A DNA stretch of 64,000 bases. Origin: an uncultured Candidatus Saccharibacteria bacterium. GTDB lineage: Bacteria; Patescibacteriota; Saccharimonadia; Saccharimonadales; Saccharimonadaceae. This document shows, one piece after another, positions 45,465 to 52,835 of the stretch. Position numbers and translations under genes: made by a program. Location of the stretch: positions 1 through 64,000 of the forward strand of contig CALMAK010000011.1 of assembly GCA_937859515.1 (NCBI GenBank), written 5' to 3'. The number at the start of each line of letters is the position of its first letter. Within the stretch, counting starts at the first letter, position 1. The notes under the pieces were generated by a model that did no database searches, was not told the origin of the DNA, and saw nothing but the letters and a program-made list of their open reading frames with translations.

Positions 45465-46358
45465 ATGACAAAGATTCTATTAGTTGAGGACGACAAAAGC
45501 CTACGCGAAATTTACGGCGTACGGTTACTTGCCGAGGGGTACGACATCGTATCGGCTGGCGACGGGGAAGAAGCATTGGCAATGGCCATCAAAGAGCGCC
45601 CACAGCTCATCGTGAGTGATGTAATGATGCCAAAAATTAGTGGATTCGACATGCTTGATATATTGCGAAGCACCACCGAAACCAAGGACATTAAGGTCAT
45701 TATGATGACCGCGTTATCATCTGAAGATCAGCGTATTCGCGGCGAACAGCTTGGTGCTGATCGTTATCTTGTAAAATCACAAGTTGGCATCGAAGATGTT
45801 GTTCGCACCGTTCATGATGTCCTTGGTGATATTCCTTCTGCCACGCCAACCGCCCAACAAACGTTTGGCACTCCAGCACCATCAGCCGCCCCACGTCCTG
45901 CTGCACCTGCTGTACCTCCACGTCCAACTGAGATACCTCCTGCACCAGCACCCGTTATCCCTCAGCCTATAGCACCGACCCCTCCTGCACCTGCACCGCA
46001 ACCAGCGCCTGCAGCTCCACAACCAGCCGTGCTGCAACCCTCTCCGGCACCTGCACCGCAACCTCAGCCAACTGCGCCACAATCTGCACCCACGCTGATC
46101 ACACCCCCTGCGCCCGATCCAACCGACGGCCAACTCCCTCAACCAACTGCACCATTCTCAGGTCAACGTCCTGCTAGTCTTGGCGAACGAGTTATTCACC
46201 CCATTGAAGACCCTGCGCCTACCTCGGATGTTGCGAGCCTTATCGCCCAAGAACTTGGCGATCCATCGGCTGTGCCTGCGCCTCCTGCGCCGCCAATGCC
46301 AGAGATGCCACCTGCAGCACCAAATCAATTTCAGGATCCTCCCGCACCGGGGCAATAG
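45465..46358 (+). CDS. Response regulator with long Pro/Ala-rich tail
   Basis: 297 residues. Receiver domain 1-125 with phosphoacceptor Asp52 (VSDVMMPKISG), Lys in LVKSQ and the conserved MTA switch. Residues ~128-297 are Pro/Ala/Gln-rich with APAPQPAP-type runs, and no DNA-binding domain is present. A short conserved-looking segment (ERVIHPIEDPAPTSDVASLIAQELGDPS) sits within the tail. Its kinase, just upstream, has a similar tail. TACAAT (45448-45453) lies 11 nt upstream. Confidence 0.9.
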   Translation: MTKILLVEDDKSLREIYGVRLLAEGYDIVSAGDGEEALAMAIKERPQLIVSDVMMPKISGFDMLDILRSTTETKDIKVIMMTALSSEDQRIRGEQLGADRYLVKSQVGIEDVVRTVHDVLGDIPSATPTAQQTFGTPAPSAAPRPAAPAVPPRPTEIPPAPAPVIPQPIAPTPPAPAPQPAPAAPQPAVLQPSPAPAPQPQPTAPQSAPTLITPPAPDPTDGQLPQPTAPFSGQRPASLGERVIHPIEDPAPTSDVASLIAQELGDPSAVPAPPAPPMPEMPPAAPNQFQDPPAPGQ

Positions 46359-46382
46359 CCACCGTGATACACTAGGGGGTAT

Positions 46383-47075
46383 ATGGACACACCTTCCTCG
46401 ACACGTCTTAATAAATTCCTTGCCTTGCAGTTGGGAATTTCTCGTCGTGAAGCCGATACTCTCATAGAGAAAGGCGCCGTGACGGTCAATGGCACGGTTG
46501 CGACGCTAGGCGCGCGCTGCCATGAAACTGATATCATTACAGTCAAGGGCAAACCAATAGCCACCTCAACTCGATATCAATACATCGCCTTTCATAAACC
46601 CATAGGGTACGTCTGTTCGCGCCGCCAACAAGGGGATAATCCGACCATCTACTCGTTACTGCCACATTTGCTGCATCACCTTAAGCCTGTTGGTCGCCTC
46701 GACAAAGATTCATCTGGTATTATTCTGCTCACCAACGACGGCGACTTTACCCAGCGCATGACGCACCCCTCATATCACAAGCAAAAAACCTATTTCGTCA
46801 CCATCGACCACGACCTCGCCCCTCTACACCAACAGATGATTAGCGATTTCGGCGTACAGCTAGACGACGGTATTAGTAAGATTCTTCTCACAAGAGACGC
46901 TGATGACGACCGACAACACTGGCGCATCGATATGCACGAAGGGCGTAACCGACAAATCCGTCGTACCTTTGCCGCCATGGGATATACTGTCACCGCACTC
47001 CATCGCACACAGTTTGGACCGTATTCGCTGGGTGATATAAAGCCAGGCAACTACCAAATCCTCGATATATCATAA
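46383..47075 (+). CDS. RsuA/RluB-family pseudouridine synthase
   Basis: 230 residues. An S4 RNA-binding domain (TRLNKFLALQLGISRREADTLIEKGAVTVNG, ~6-45) and the catalytic domain with VGRLDKDSSGIILLTNDG (catalytic Asp) and EGRNRQIRRTFAAMGY are present. It isomerises uridine in 16S or 23S rRNA. RsuA and RluB/E/F specificity cannot be separated. TGA-extended TACACT (46368-46373) ends 9 nt before the ATG. Confidence 0.93.
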   Translation: MDTPSSTRLNKFLALQLGISRREADTLIEKGAVTVNGTVATLGARCHETDIITVKGKPIATSTRYQYIAFHKPIGYVCSRRQQGDNPTIYSLLPHLLHHLKPVGRLDKDSSGIILLTNDGDFTQRMTHPSYHKQKTYFVTIDHDLAPLHQQMISDFGVQLDDGISKILLTRDADDDRQHWRIDMHEGRNRQIRRTFAAMGYTVTALHRTQFGPYSLGDIKPGNYQILDIS

Positions 47076-47133
47076 ATGAGATACCGCTTATGCTCGCAAA
47101 ATCCTGTGACCTCTGATATAATTATCAAAAGTT

Positions 47134-48546
47134 ATGGCTTCTAAACTACCCACCGTTGCGATCATTGGCCAAGCGAACGTCGGCAAGAGTTCGCTTTTTA
47201 ACCGTATGGTAAGAGCACAGCAAGCAATTGTCGCGCGTGAGGCAGGCACCACACGAGACAACGTGCTGGGTCGCGTCGAGCATAAATATCATCAGTTTTG
47301 GCTGGTCGATACTGCTGGGCTGAAAGACCCAAATGACGAGTTTGAAGCGTCTATTCAAGAGCAAATCACCGAGGCGGCCGACGCTGCAGACGTAATTTTG
47401 GTCACCGTTGACGGCACGCAATATGTCAGCGACCACGACCGCTTTGTTGCCAAAAAGGCCCTCCGCAGCAAAAAGCCCGTCATCCTCCTCATCAACAAAA
47501 GCGACATCAAGGGCAGCCTACCAGACGACGAATTCAAACGTCTGGGTATCAAGACAATGATCCGCACCAGCGCCGAACATAACCGCGGTATTCTATCGGT
47601 CCTCGACCACATCGTCGAACTGATTCCAGCTAAACACGAAGAAACTCCAGACGAAACGCTACGTATTGCCCTGATCGGTCGTCCGAATGTCGGTAAATCG
47701 TACCTATTCAATACACTGGCAGGCAAGCAACAAGCCCTTGTCGCTAACATCGCCGGTACTACCCGCGATGTTAACCGTGTCGCCGTACGCTATGGCGGTC
47801 GTGATATCGAAATCCTTGATACCGCCGGTATGCGCAAACCTGGCAAGCAAGAGGTTGGTATTGAGAAGTTCTCAGTTCTACGCACCCTACAGGCCATCGA
47901 AGAAGCCGATGTATGTTTCCTCCTTATGGACGTCAACGAGCTCAACACCGCACTTGATCAGCGCCTCGCCGGCATTATTGACGAAGCAGGCAAGAGTATG
48001 GCGATTGTCGTCAGCAAATGGGATAGTGTTGAAGGTAAAGATGCCTATACACGCGACGCGCTGGCACCGAAAATCGCCCACTTCTTTAACTTTGTTCCAT
48101 GGGCACCGCTGATCTTCACCAGTAGCGTCACCGGTCAAAATGTCACCAAACTGTTCGACCTTGCTCTTGATATTGATGCACGCCGCAAACAGACGACCAA
48201 GACGCGTGTATTGAACGACCTCCTGCAAAAGGCTATCCAGCGCCATCCGCCAGCGGGGCTCAAGAACACGCATCCAAAACTACGTTATATCGTACAGACC
48301 GACACAACACCACCATGGTTTGTGATTCATGGATCAAATCTCAAGTTTGTTCACTGGTCATACAAGCGCTATCTCGAACGACTGTTGCGCGAGACTTACA
48401 ACTACGCAGGTACTCCAATTAAATTTAGCTTTATCGACGAAAAACAAGTCAAGAATAATAAAGAGCGCGTCAAACAAGGCAAAGCTCCTGTCACTAAAGC
48501 CTACAAAAAAGCAAAAGAAGACGAAAAGGAAGACCAAAGAAAATAG
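47134..48546 (+). CDS. der: Ribosome-biogenesis GTPase Der (EngA)
   Basis: 470 residues. Tandem G domains: G1 GQANVGKSS, G3 DTAGL and NKSD in the first; GRPNVGKSY, DTAGM and SKWD in the second. A C-terminal KH-like domain follows (LRYIVQTDTTPPWFVIHGSNLKFVHWSYKRYL). The extreme C-terminus is highly charged (KKAKEDEKEDQRK). It acts in 50S assembly. TGA-extended TATAAT (47117-47122) ends 11 nt before the ATG. Confidence 0.96.
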   Translation: MASKLPTVAIIGQANVGKSSLFNRMVRAQQAIVAREAGTTRDNVLGRVEHKYHQFWLVDTAGLKDPNDEFEASIQEQITEAADAADVILVTVDGTQYVSDHDRFVAKKALRSKKPVILLINKSDIKGSLPDDEFKRLGIKTMIRTSAEHNRGILSVLDHIVELIPAKHEETPDETLRIALIGRPNVGKSYLFNTLAGKQQALVANIAGTTRDVNRVAVRYGGRDIEILDTAGMRKPGKQEVGIEKFSVLRTLQAIEEADVCFLLMDVNELNTALDQRLAGIIDEAGKSMAIVVSKWDSVEGKDAYTRDALAPKIAHFFNFVPWAPLIFTSSVTGQNVTKLFDLALDIDARRKQTTKTRVLNDLLQKAIQRHPPAGLKNTHPKLRYIVQTDTTPPWFVIHGSNLKFVHWSYKRYLERLLRETYNYAGTPIKFSFIDEKQVKNNKERVKQGKAPVTKAYKKAKEDEKEDQRK

Positions 48547-48602
48547 CCCACCAGATCGGAGTGCTATCTTCTTTAACGAGTAGATGCTCCTCTCTTGTGG
48601 GC
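48546..48602. terminator. Compound hairpin between der and convergent membrane-protein gene
   Basis: An outer GCCCAC/GTGGGC stem (48546-48551/48597-48602) encloses GGAG/CTCC and ATCT/AGAT pairs. On the minus strand a T-rich run follows (below 48545), inside the end of der. Confidence 0.55.
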
Positions 48603-48620
48603 GTATCGCCACGCCGTCTC

Positions 48621-48986
48621 TCAGGACTGCAGTACGATGGTGCGCTGCATTCGCGCGATATCCTCCTGAAGCCGTTGCTCCGCCTTGTGAATCAGAACAC
48701 AGTTCCATATCAGGGCGAAGACCGCCACGACGAAGGTAGTGACCGCAAGCAACAAACTTGCGTAGGCGATGTCTGCGGCGTGCACGGGCAACCGAATCGC
48801 CAAGATGGCGAACACGCTTGCCGACGGCATCGCCAGCAGCGTCATCCAGATGAACGTGCATTGCAGCGAAGCGTGAGGTACCAGATAGCGGCACCACACA
48901 ACCAGCCATGTCCAGGCGATCACCGGTGTCAGCACAAAGCCTCCAACGATCAGCACCCAGGCGGCTGCATTCAGCCATGGTATCAT
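48621..48986 (-). CDS. Three-span membrane protein of GC-rich single-gene unit, 121 aa
   Basis: Three hydrophobic helices (about 8-32, 42-62 and 72-98) end in a charged helix HKAEQRLQEDIARMQRTIVLQS. No family is recognised. AGAGGAAAGCGC precedes the ATG. Codons are strongly G/C-ending, unlike der and pth on either side. Confidence 0.75.
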   Translation of the reverse strand: MIPWLNAAAWVLIVGGFVLTPVIAWTWLVVWCRYLVPHASLQCTFIWMTLLAMPSASVFAILAIRLPVHAADIAYASLLLAVTTFVVAVFALIWNCVLIHKAEQRLQEDIARMQRTIVLQS

Positions 48987-49022
48987 GCGCTTTCCTCTCT
49001 TTTGGACGAACGATACGATTTT

Positions 49023-49051
49023 ATTATATCATAATTCTATACAAAATACAA
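49023..49051 (-). promoter_or_regulatory. Promoter TTGTAT-17-TATAAT
   Basis: On the minus strand the -35 is 49046-49051 and the -10 is 49023-49028. It drives the 121-aa membrane protein with a ~30-nt leader. Confidence 0.65.
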
Positions 49052-49084
49052 TGTATAGTAGCCCCTGTCTGATACACTGGTAGT

Positions 49085-49654
49085 ATGAAAATAATTCTTG
49101 CCCAAGGAAATCCTGGCCCACACTATGCCGAAACTCGTCACAATATTGGCTGGCTTTTGCTTGATACGCTTGCAAATAATACCGCGTTCCAACCACGCAG
49201 TAAATTCTTTGCCGACATTGCCGAGGTAACTATCGCAAATGAGAAAGTCCTCCTCGTTAAACCAACAACATTCTATAACGAGACCGGCCGTACCGCACGA
49301 ACATTGATGGATTTTTATAAACTCAATCCTGCCACTGATCTTTTGGTTATTCACGATGACCTATCATTACCGTTCGGCACGATTCGTATCCGCGAAAAGG
49401 GCAGCGACGCCGGTAATAACGGCATCAAAAGCCTCAATGCACACATCGGGCCTGATTACTGGCGCATTCGTGTTGGTATATGGGATGAAAAGCGTGAGTT
49501 GCAGCCTGATGCAGACTTTGTCTTGTCTCGATTACCAGACACTGCCATGGACCGTATCAAACAAAAAATCACCCCCGTCGTTACAGAGATGATTACTAAA
49601 TTCCTTACAGGCTCAATAGCTGCCACGAGCCATCGAACCGACACAACTTCATAA
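49085..49654 (+). CDS. pth: Peptidyl-tRNA hydrolase
   Basis: 189 residues. LAQGNPGPHYAETRHNIGW carries the conserved Asn and the catalytic His20, and VIHDDLSLPFGTIRIREKGSDAGNNGIKSLNAHIG is the family core. It frees tRNA from peptidyl-tRNA dropped by ribosomes. TGA-extended TACACT (49073-49078) ends 6 nt before the ATG. Confidence 0.95.
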   Translation: MKIILAQGNPGPHYAETRHNIGWLLLDTLANNTAFQPRSKFFADIAEVTIANEKVLLVKPTTFYNETGRTARTLMDFYKLNPATDLLVIHDDLSLPFGTIRIREKGSDAGNNGIKSLNAHIGPDYWRIRVGIWDEKRELQPDADFVLSRLPDTAMDRIKQKITPVVTEMITKFLTGSIAATSHRTDTTS

Positions 49655-49664
49655 ATAAAAAGAG

Positions 49665-49703
49665 ATCGTGTAGGGGAGGGCGGCTGCCGCTCCCCTACAC
49701 GAT
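49665..49703 (-). terminator. Strong terminator of 108-aa membrane-protein gene
   Basis: A perfect 14-bp stem (49665-49678/49690-49703) with CGG/CCG pairing inside its loop. On the minus strand it is followed by CTCTTTTTATTT. Confidence 0.85.
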
Positions 49704-49718
49704 ATTCCCGTCTGTCCG

Positions 49719-50045
49719 TCAGCCGACATCGTCTCCTTCGCCCTTCTTGACGGGCTTGCCGACCTTCGTCTTGCGGAGCGTGCCCGCAGCGATGAGCAGC
49801 AGCGAGACGATGAGCAGCAGGGACATGACGACCACGAGGGCCGGCGATCCAGCGATCAGCGCCTGCGCCGAAGTCGACATGTAGGCCGCGAGGACCAGGG
49901 CGACGAAGATGGCGGACAGGGACAGGCCGAGGTCGACCAGGGTCCGGCCGGTGAAGCCATCCCGGTAGTCCTTGTAGGACCGGAGGAAGGCGATCAGGGC
50001 AGCCAGGGCGAGGGCGATCAGGGCGTAGTAACCGAGGTAAGTCAC
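49719..50045 (-). CDS. Membrane protein of GC-rich single-gene unit, 108 aa
   Basis: Three to four hydrophobic helices (about 3-20, 36-58 and 66-90) and a basic-then-acidic tail (KTKVGKPVKKGEGDDVG). It starts with GTG behind AAGGAG. Nearly every codon ends in G or C, with CTG, GTC, ATC and GCC dominating, which resembles actinobacterial coding more than its neighbours. No family is recognised. Confidence 0.8.
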   Translation of the reverse strand: MTYLGYYALIALALAALIAFLRSYKDYRDGFTGRTLVDLGLSLSAIFVALVLAAYMSTSAQALIAGSPALVVVMSLLLIVSLLLIAAGTLRKTKVGKPVKKGEGDDVG

Positions 50046-50093
50046 GATAGACTCCTTCAGGTTGGGAACACGTGCGTTTGCACGATATTACAT

Positions 50094-50122
50094 ATTATAC
50101 ATAAGTTTTATTATTTTGTCAA
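50094..50122 (-). promoter_or_regulatory. Consensus promoter TTGACA-17-TATAAT
   Basis: On the minus strand the -35 is 50117-50122 and the -10 is 50094-50099, both exact. The leader of about 42 nt contains a CGTGC/GCACG hairpin and the AAGGAG site. Confidence 0.85.
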
Positions 50123-50127
50123 TGCCA

Positions 50128-50445
50128 ACTAAAAAAGCGCCAGGTAAGGGTGGGCATCACCTGGCGCCGTTTTACCCTTCAACCCACCCCAGACGAAGCA
50201 CACAGAGACCCAAACTCCACGTAGGGTGGTGCCTGAAATTTCACTACTGGATAGTCGTCTTTGAACGGGACCTTTACTCTCGGGGACGAAAGAAAGGGGT
50301 TAAAGGGGTTAGTATGCATGCAACGTTTTGATGCAGGTAAGTGGAGGGTAGAATACTTAGCCTGCCATTGCACACAACCTAACTTTATAGTTAGAATAGG
50401 GGGTATAAGGTGCATTTGATTGACCTCGCTGATCAATCAATCGTT
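50128..50445 (-). ncRNA. Minus-strand transcription unit without convincing protein
   Basis: A consensus promoter (50450-50478) and a strong terminator (50131-50167) bound a transcript of ~310 nt. Near its 5' end an 8-bp hairpin is followed by a CTAAC/GTTAG-type hairpin. I found no match to conserved cores of tmRNA, RNase P or SRP RNA. One frame (50179-50415, 78 codons from an ATG) is open, but its composition and codon use are not protein-like. I favour a non-coding RNA; a small gene is possible. Confidence 0.5.
50131..50167 (-). terminator. Terminator with 9-bp stem and T-run
   Basis: The arms are 50137-50145 and 50159-50167. On the minus strand six T residues follow (50131-50136). Confidence 0.8.
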
Positions 50446-50449
50446 TCTT

Positions 50450-50478
50450 ATATTAGCACGTACTTGACTTTATGTCAA
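50450..50478 (-). promoter_or_regulatory. Promoter TTGACA-17-TAATAT
   Basis: On the minus strand the -35 is 50473-50478 and the -10 is 50450-50455. It is divergent from dprA and overlaps its 5' region. Confidence 0.75.
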
Positions 50479-50498
50479 CACTTTTTGACACATTTCGT

Positions 50499-51356
50499 AT
50501 GAAAATCAATAAAATATCCCCAGATGAGCACGATTTTCTCCAGATTATCTCTGGTATTGCAAAAAATCCTAAAAGCTTATACTTTATAGGAAAATTACCC
50601 GAAACACGAATACCAACCGTCGCTATCGTCGGAAGTCGCAAACCAACGATGTATGGCAAAGAGGTAACCTATCGACTTGCGTACGACCTTGCCGCAAAAG
50701 GAGTTATCATCATCAGCGGCCTTGCAATTGGCGTTGACGGCATCGCGCACAGGGCAGCCCTCGAAGCGAACGGAACAACACTTGCCGTTCTCGGTAACGG
50801 CCTTCACAGTATCTACCCCGCCACACATCGACAACTGGCCAAAGACATCTTAGCTGCAGGTGGTGCCCTCATCAGTGAATATGAGCCTGCCGTCTCAGCA
50901 CGTAGCTTTCAGTTCCTCGAGCGCAACCGCATCGTCAGCGGCCTCGCCGATGCTGTTATTATTACCGAAGCCGCTCGTCGTAGTGGCACATTAAATACCG
51001 CCGCACACGCCTTGGACCAGGGCAAGGAAGTCTTCGTTGTACCCGGAAACATCACCAGCCCTATGAGTGCCGGCTGTAATCAACTACTAAGGCAAGGCGC
51101 CGCGCCCGTCACCCGTGCGGAGGATGTGTTAGAGGTAATTGCACCGCAACTTCTGACCACCCAAGCTCAATTACCCCTGGGCAACACGCCAGAAGAAACC
51201 ACTATCATACAGCTTCTACAACAAGGTCTTCGCGATGGTGATGAACTACAGCGCGCCAGTAGTATCGAACCTGCCACACTTTCGATGACACTCACTATGC
51301 TTGAGGTGAATGGCACTATTCGCGCGCTTGGCGGCAATCAGTGGACGCTGCACTAA
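50499..51356 (+). CDS. dprA: DNA-processing protein DprA
   Basis: About 285 residues. The Rossmann core is clear: VAIVGSRKPTMYGKEVTYRLAYDLA, SGLAIGVDGIAHRAAL, LAVLGNGLHSIYP, SEYEP, FLERNRIVSGLADAVIITEAARRSGTLNTAAHAL and VPGNITSPMSAGCN. A C-terminal winged helix (QLLQQGLRDGDELQRAS) follows. It loads RecA on incoming single-stranded DNA in transformation. I chose ATG 50499 (MKINKIS, the usual opening); ATG 50472 is possible. Its last 4 nt overlap the next convergent gene. Confidence 0.94.
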   Translation: MKINKISPDEHDFLQIISGIAKNPKSLYFIGKLPETRIPTVAIVGSRKPTMYGKEVTYRLAYDLAAKGVIIISGLAIGVDGIAHRAALEANGTTLAVLGNGLHSIYPATHRQLAKDILAAGGALISEYEPAVSARSFQFLERNRIVSGLADAVIITEAARRSGTLNTAAHALDQGKEVFVVPGNITSPMSAGCNQLLRQGAAPVTRAEDVLEVIAPQLLTTQAQLPLGNTPEETTIIQLLQQGLRDGDELQRASSIEPATLSMTLTMLEVNGTIRALGGNQWTLH

Positions 51357-51925
51357 GCCGCTAATCGATACGCATCTCGGATATTATGCACGGTCAGCTC
51401 GGCCGCAACCTCACTGCGCCATGTTGATGCCAACTCAATCAGTTTGTCATCCTCTTCATCTTTAGCCAACTCGTACACAAGGTTATCCAGTACATCCATT
51501 GTCTCAAGGTATGTCCGCTCGTCAGACTGATCATAATCATAACCACGCGCCTCAACACGACGCTCGAGTTCGGTCATCGTCCAATCTTGCACTGCTTGCG
51601 CATACAGCTTATCTTGCTCGGATAGTAGGTCGAGTCGCTCTTTCAATTCTTCACGCGCTAGCTTAGCCTCATGCTCAAGATTCTTCAGTAGATTCTCCGC
51701 CTCGACTTTCATGCCATCACCGAATCGATCGTTGCGTTGTCCGGCACGATGTTGCAACTCTAATGCATAGGCGAGTCGCTCGGAATACGACGCAACAAAC
51801 AAATCAGCTCCATTAGGGTCATACCCCGAAAGCTCATAACTATCATATACCGTGGCGGGGTCAGGAAAATCTTCATCGTTTTCGACCCATAATGGGTAGA
51901 CTGTGGTGGTTTCGAGTGTTTTCAT
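51353..51925 (-). CDS. Hypothetical acidic helical protein, 190 aa
   Basis: Soluble, rich in Glu, Asp and Leu. Residues ~70-120 predict a coiled coil (GMKVEAENLLKNLEHEAKLAREELKERLDLLSEQ). No cysteine, membrane helix or known motif is seen. AAAGGGG lies 6 nt before the ATG. TTGATA-type promoter sequence lies upstream near 51960, but I could not fix it. Confidence 0.7.
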   Translation of the reverse strand: MKTLETTTVYPLWVENDEDFPDPATVYDSYELSGYDPNGADLFVASYSERLAYALELQHRAGQRNDRFGDGMKVEAENLLKNLEHEAKLAREELKERLDLLSEQDKLYAQAVQDWTMTELERRVEARGYDYDQSDERTYLETMDVLDNLVYELAKDEEDDKLIELASTWRSEVAAELTVHNIRDAYRLAA

Positions 51926-52060
51926 AGCGACCCCTTTGTTGCATGTTTATATATATTATCAACACAGGGTCGTCACAGGTTAGTGTAATAATCCTGTAGT
52001 TCTACCCATAGCATACTCCTTACATATCCGTTCGTCAACAGTTTATATACCGCCCATGGT

Positions 52061-52088
52061 TTGTTGATCTCTCTGTCGATGGTATACT
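52061..52088 (+). promoter_or_regulatory. Promoter TTGTTG-16-TATACT
   Basis: It lies upstream of the GC-rich 179-aa gene. The leader has a hairpin at 52106-52137 (GAGCGC/GCGCTC outer, ACGG/CCGT inner). The 250 nt before this promoter show no gene. Confidence 0.5.
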
Positions 52089-52147
52089 TATCGTCACCTG
52101 GCGTAGAGCGCGTCACGGTTTACTCCGTCTTGCGCTCCGCTTAAGGC

Positions 52148-52742
52148 GACGCTTGACATGACCCGAAAGGGAAAGATAATGGCAAAGAAGAAGCAGAAGA
52201 AAGACAAGGACCTGGTCGGTCTGACTCAGCAACTGATCATCGCCGAGGAGGTCGACATCGCCTACTTCGAGAAGGGGCTCGACGAACTCCGGCAGACCAG
52301 TGTCGAGGACCTTCAGGAGGTTCTGACCGATGCGATTCAGCGTCTCATCGAGAAGAACGACGCACGCGACTTCGTACTGATCAACCTGGTCGATCCGACC
52401 CTCGACGTCGAATCCTTCGCGGGTAATGGCGCTTTCGCGGCAACTACTGCGTACTACGTCGAGAGGATCGCGGCCGCCCATTCACCGCTGCTGGGCATCG
52501 TGTTCGTCCCCGAGGCGGCAACCCTCGCGACCATCGCCAACGACGAGGAGCACGAGTACTACCTCCCGCTGTCGGTCGAGCAGGTCGTCGAGCTCCTCAC
52601 GGACGAAGAAGCCGACAACCCCGACAACGGTTCGCCGTTCGAGGAGCTGCTGCGCTGGCTCGATACCATCGGCCGCTTCAAGTCAAAGAGGAAGACCAAG
52701 AAGGCTCACACGGCCTGACCTCCGGTCAACCCATCAAGCGTC
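52148..52742 (+). repeat. 9-bp inverted repeat around the 179-aa gene
   Basis: GACGCTTGA at 52148-52156 and its complement at 52734-52742 flank the coding region between leader hairpin and terminator. It is shorter than the repeats at 12.1 and 13.7 kb and could be chance. Confidence 0.3.
52179..52718 (+). CDS. Hypothetical protein of GC-rich single-gene unit, 179 aa
   Basis: Lys-rich ends (MAKKKQKKDKD and KSKRKTKKAHTA) surround an acidic alpha/beta body with LLGIVFVPEAATLATIA. No family is recognised. ATG 52179 has AAAGGGA 6 nt upstream, better than 52158. Codons strongly favour G/C third positions (CTG, GTC, GAG, AAG), unlike dprA and topA beside it. Confidence 0.75.
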   Translation: MAKKKQKKDKDLVGLTQQLIIAEEVDIAYFEKGLDELRQTSVEDLQEVLTDAIQRLIEKNDARDFVLINLVDPTLDVESFAGNGAFAATTAYYVERIAAAHSPLLGIVFVPEAATLATIANDEEHEYYLPLSVEQVVELLTDEEADNPDNGSPFEELLRWLDTIGRFKSKRKTKKAHTA

Positions 52743-52747
52743 ACTGG

Positions 52748-52778
52748 CCGCCCCTTACCGGGCGGTCTTTGACTTTTT
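52748..52778 (+). terminator. Terminator of 179-aa gene
   Basis: The stem CCGCCC/GGGCGG (52748-52753/52760-52765) is followed by TCTTTGACTTTTT. Confidence 0.8.
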
Positions 52779-52835
52779 CTATGAACTTGCGTACACTCAC
52801 GTACTGTGTTTAGCTAAAAAGCACGAAAGTTATAT

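Noticed and set aside
48358-48978. 206-codon minus-strand frame
   Set aside because: It runs across der and the GC-rich membrane-protein gene in a shifted frame, a side effect of high GC content.
48602-49017. 7-bp inverted repeat around the 121-aa gene
   Set aside because: CGTATCG/CGATACG over such a span is within chance expectation.
50179-50436. 85-codon minus-strand frame as a protein gene
   Set aside because: Odd composition and codon use, only a weak GAGG upstream, and a TTG or internal ATG start. Treated as a possible non-coding RNA instead, with the protein option kept open.
50128-50445. tmRNA or RNase P RNA
   Set aside because: No tRNA-like ends or tag frame, and no GAGGAAAGTCC-type core seen by eye; a covariance scan would decide.
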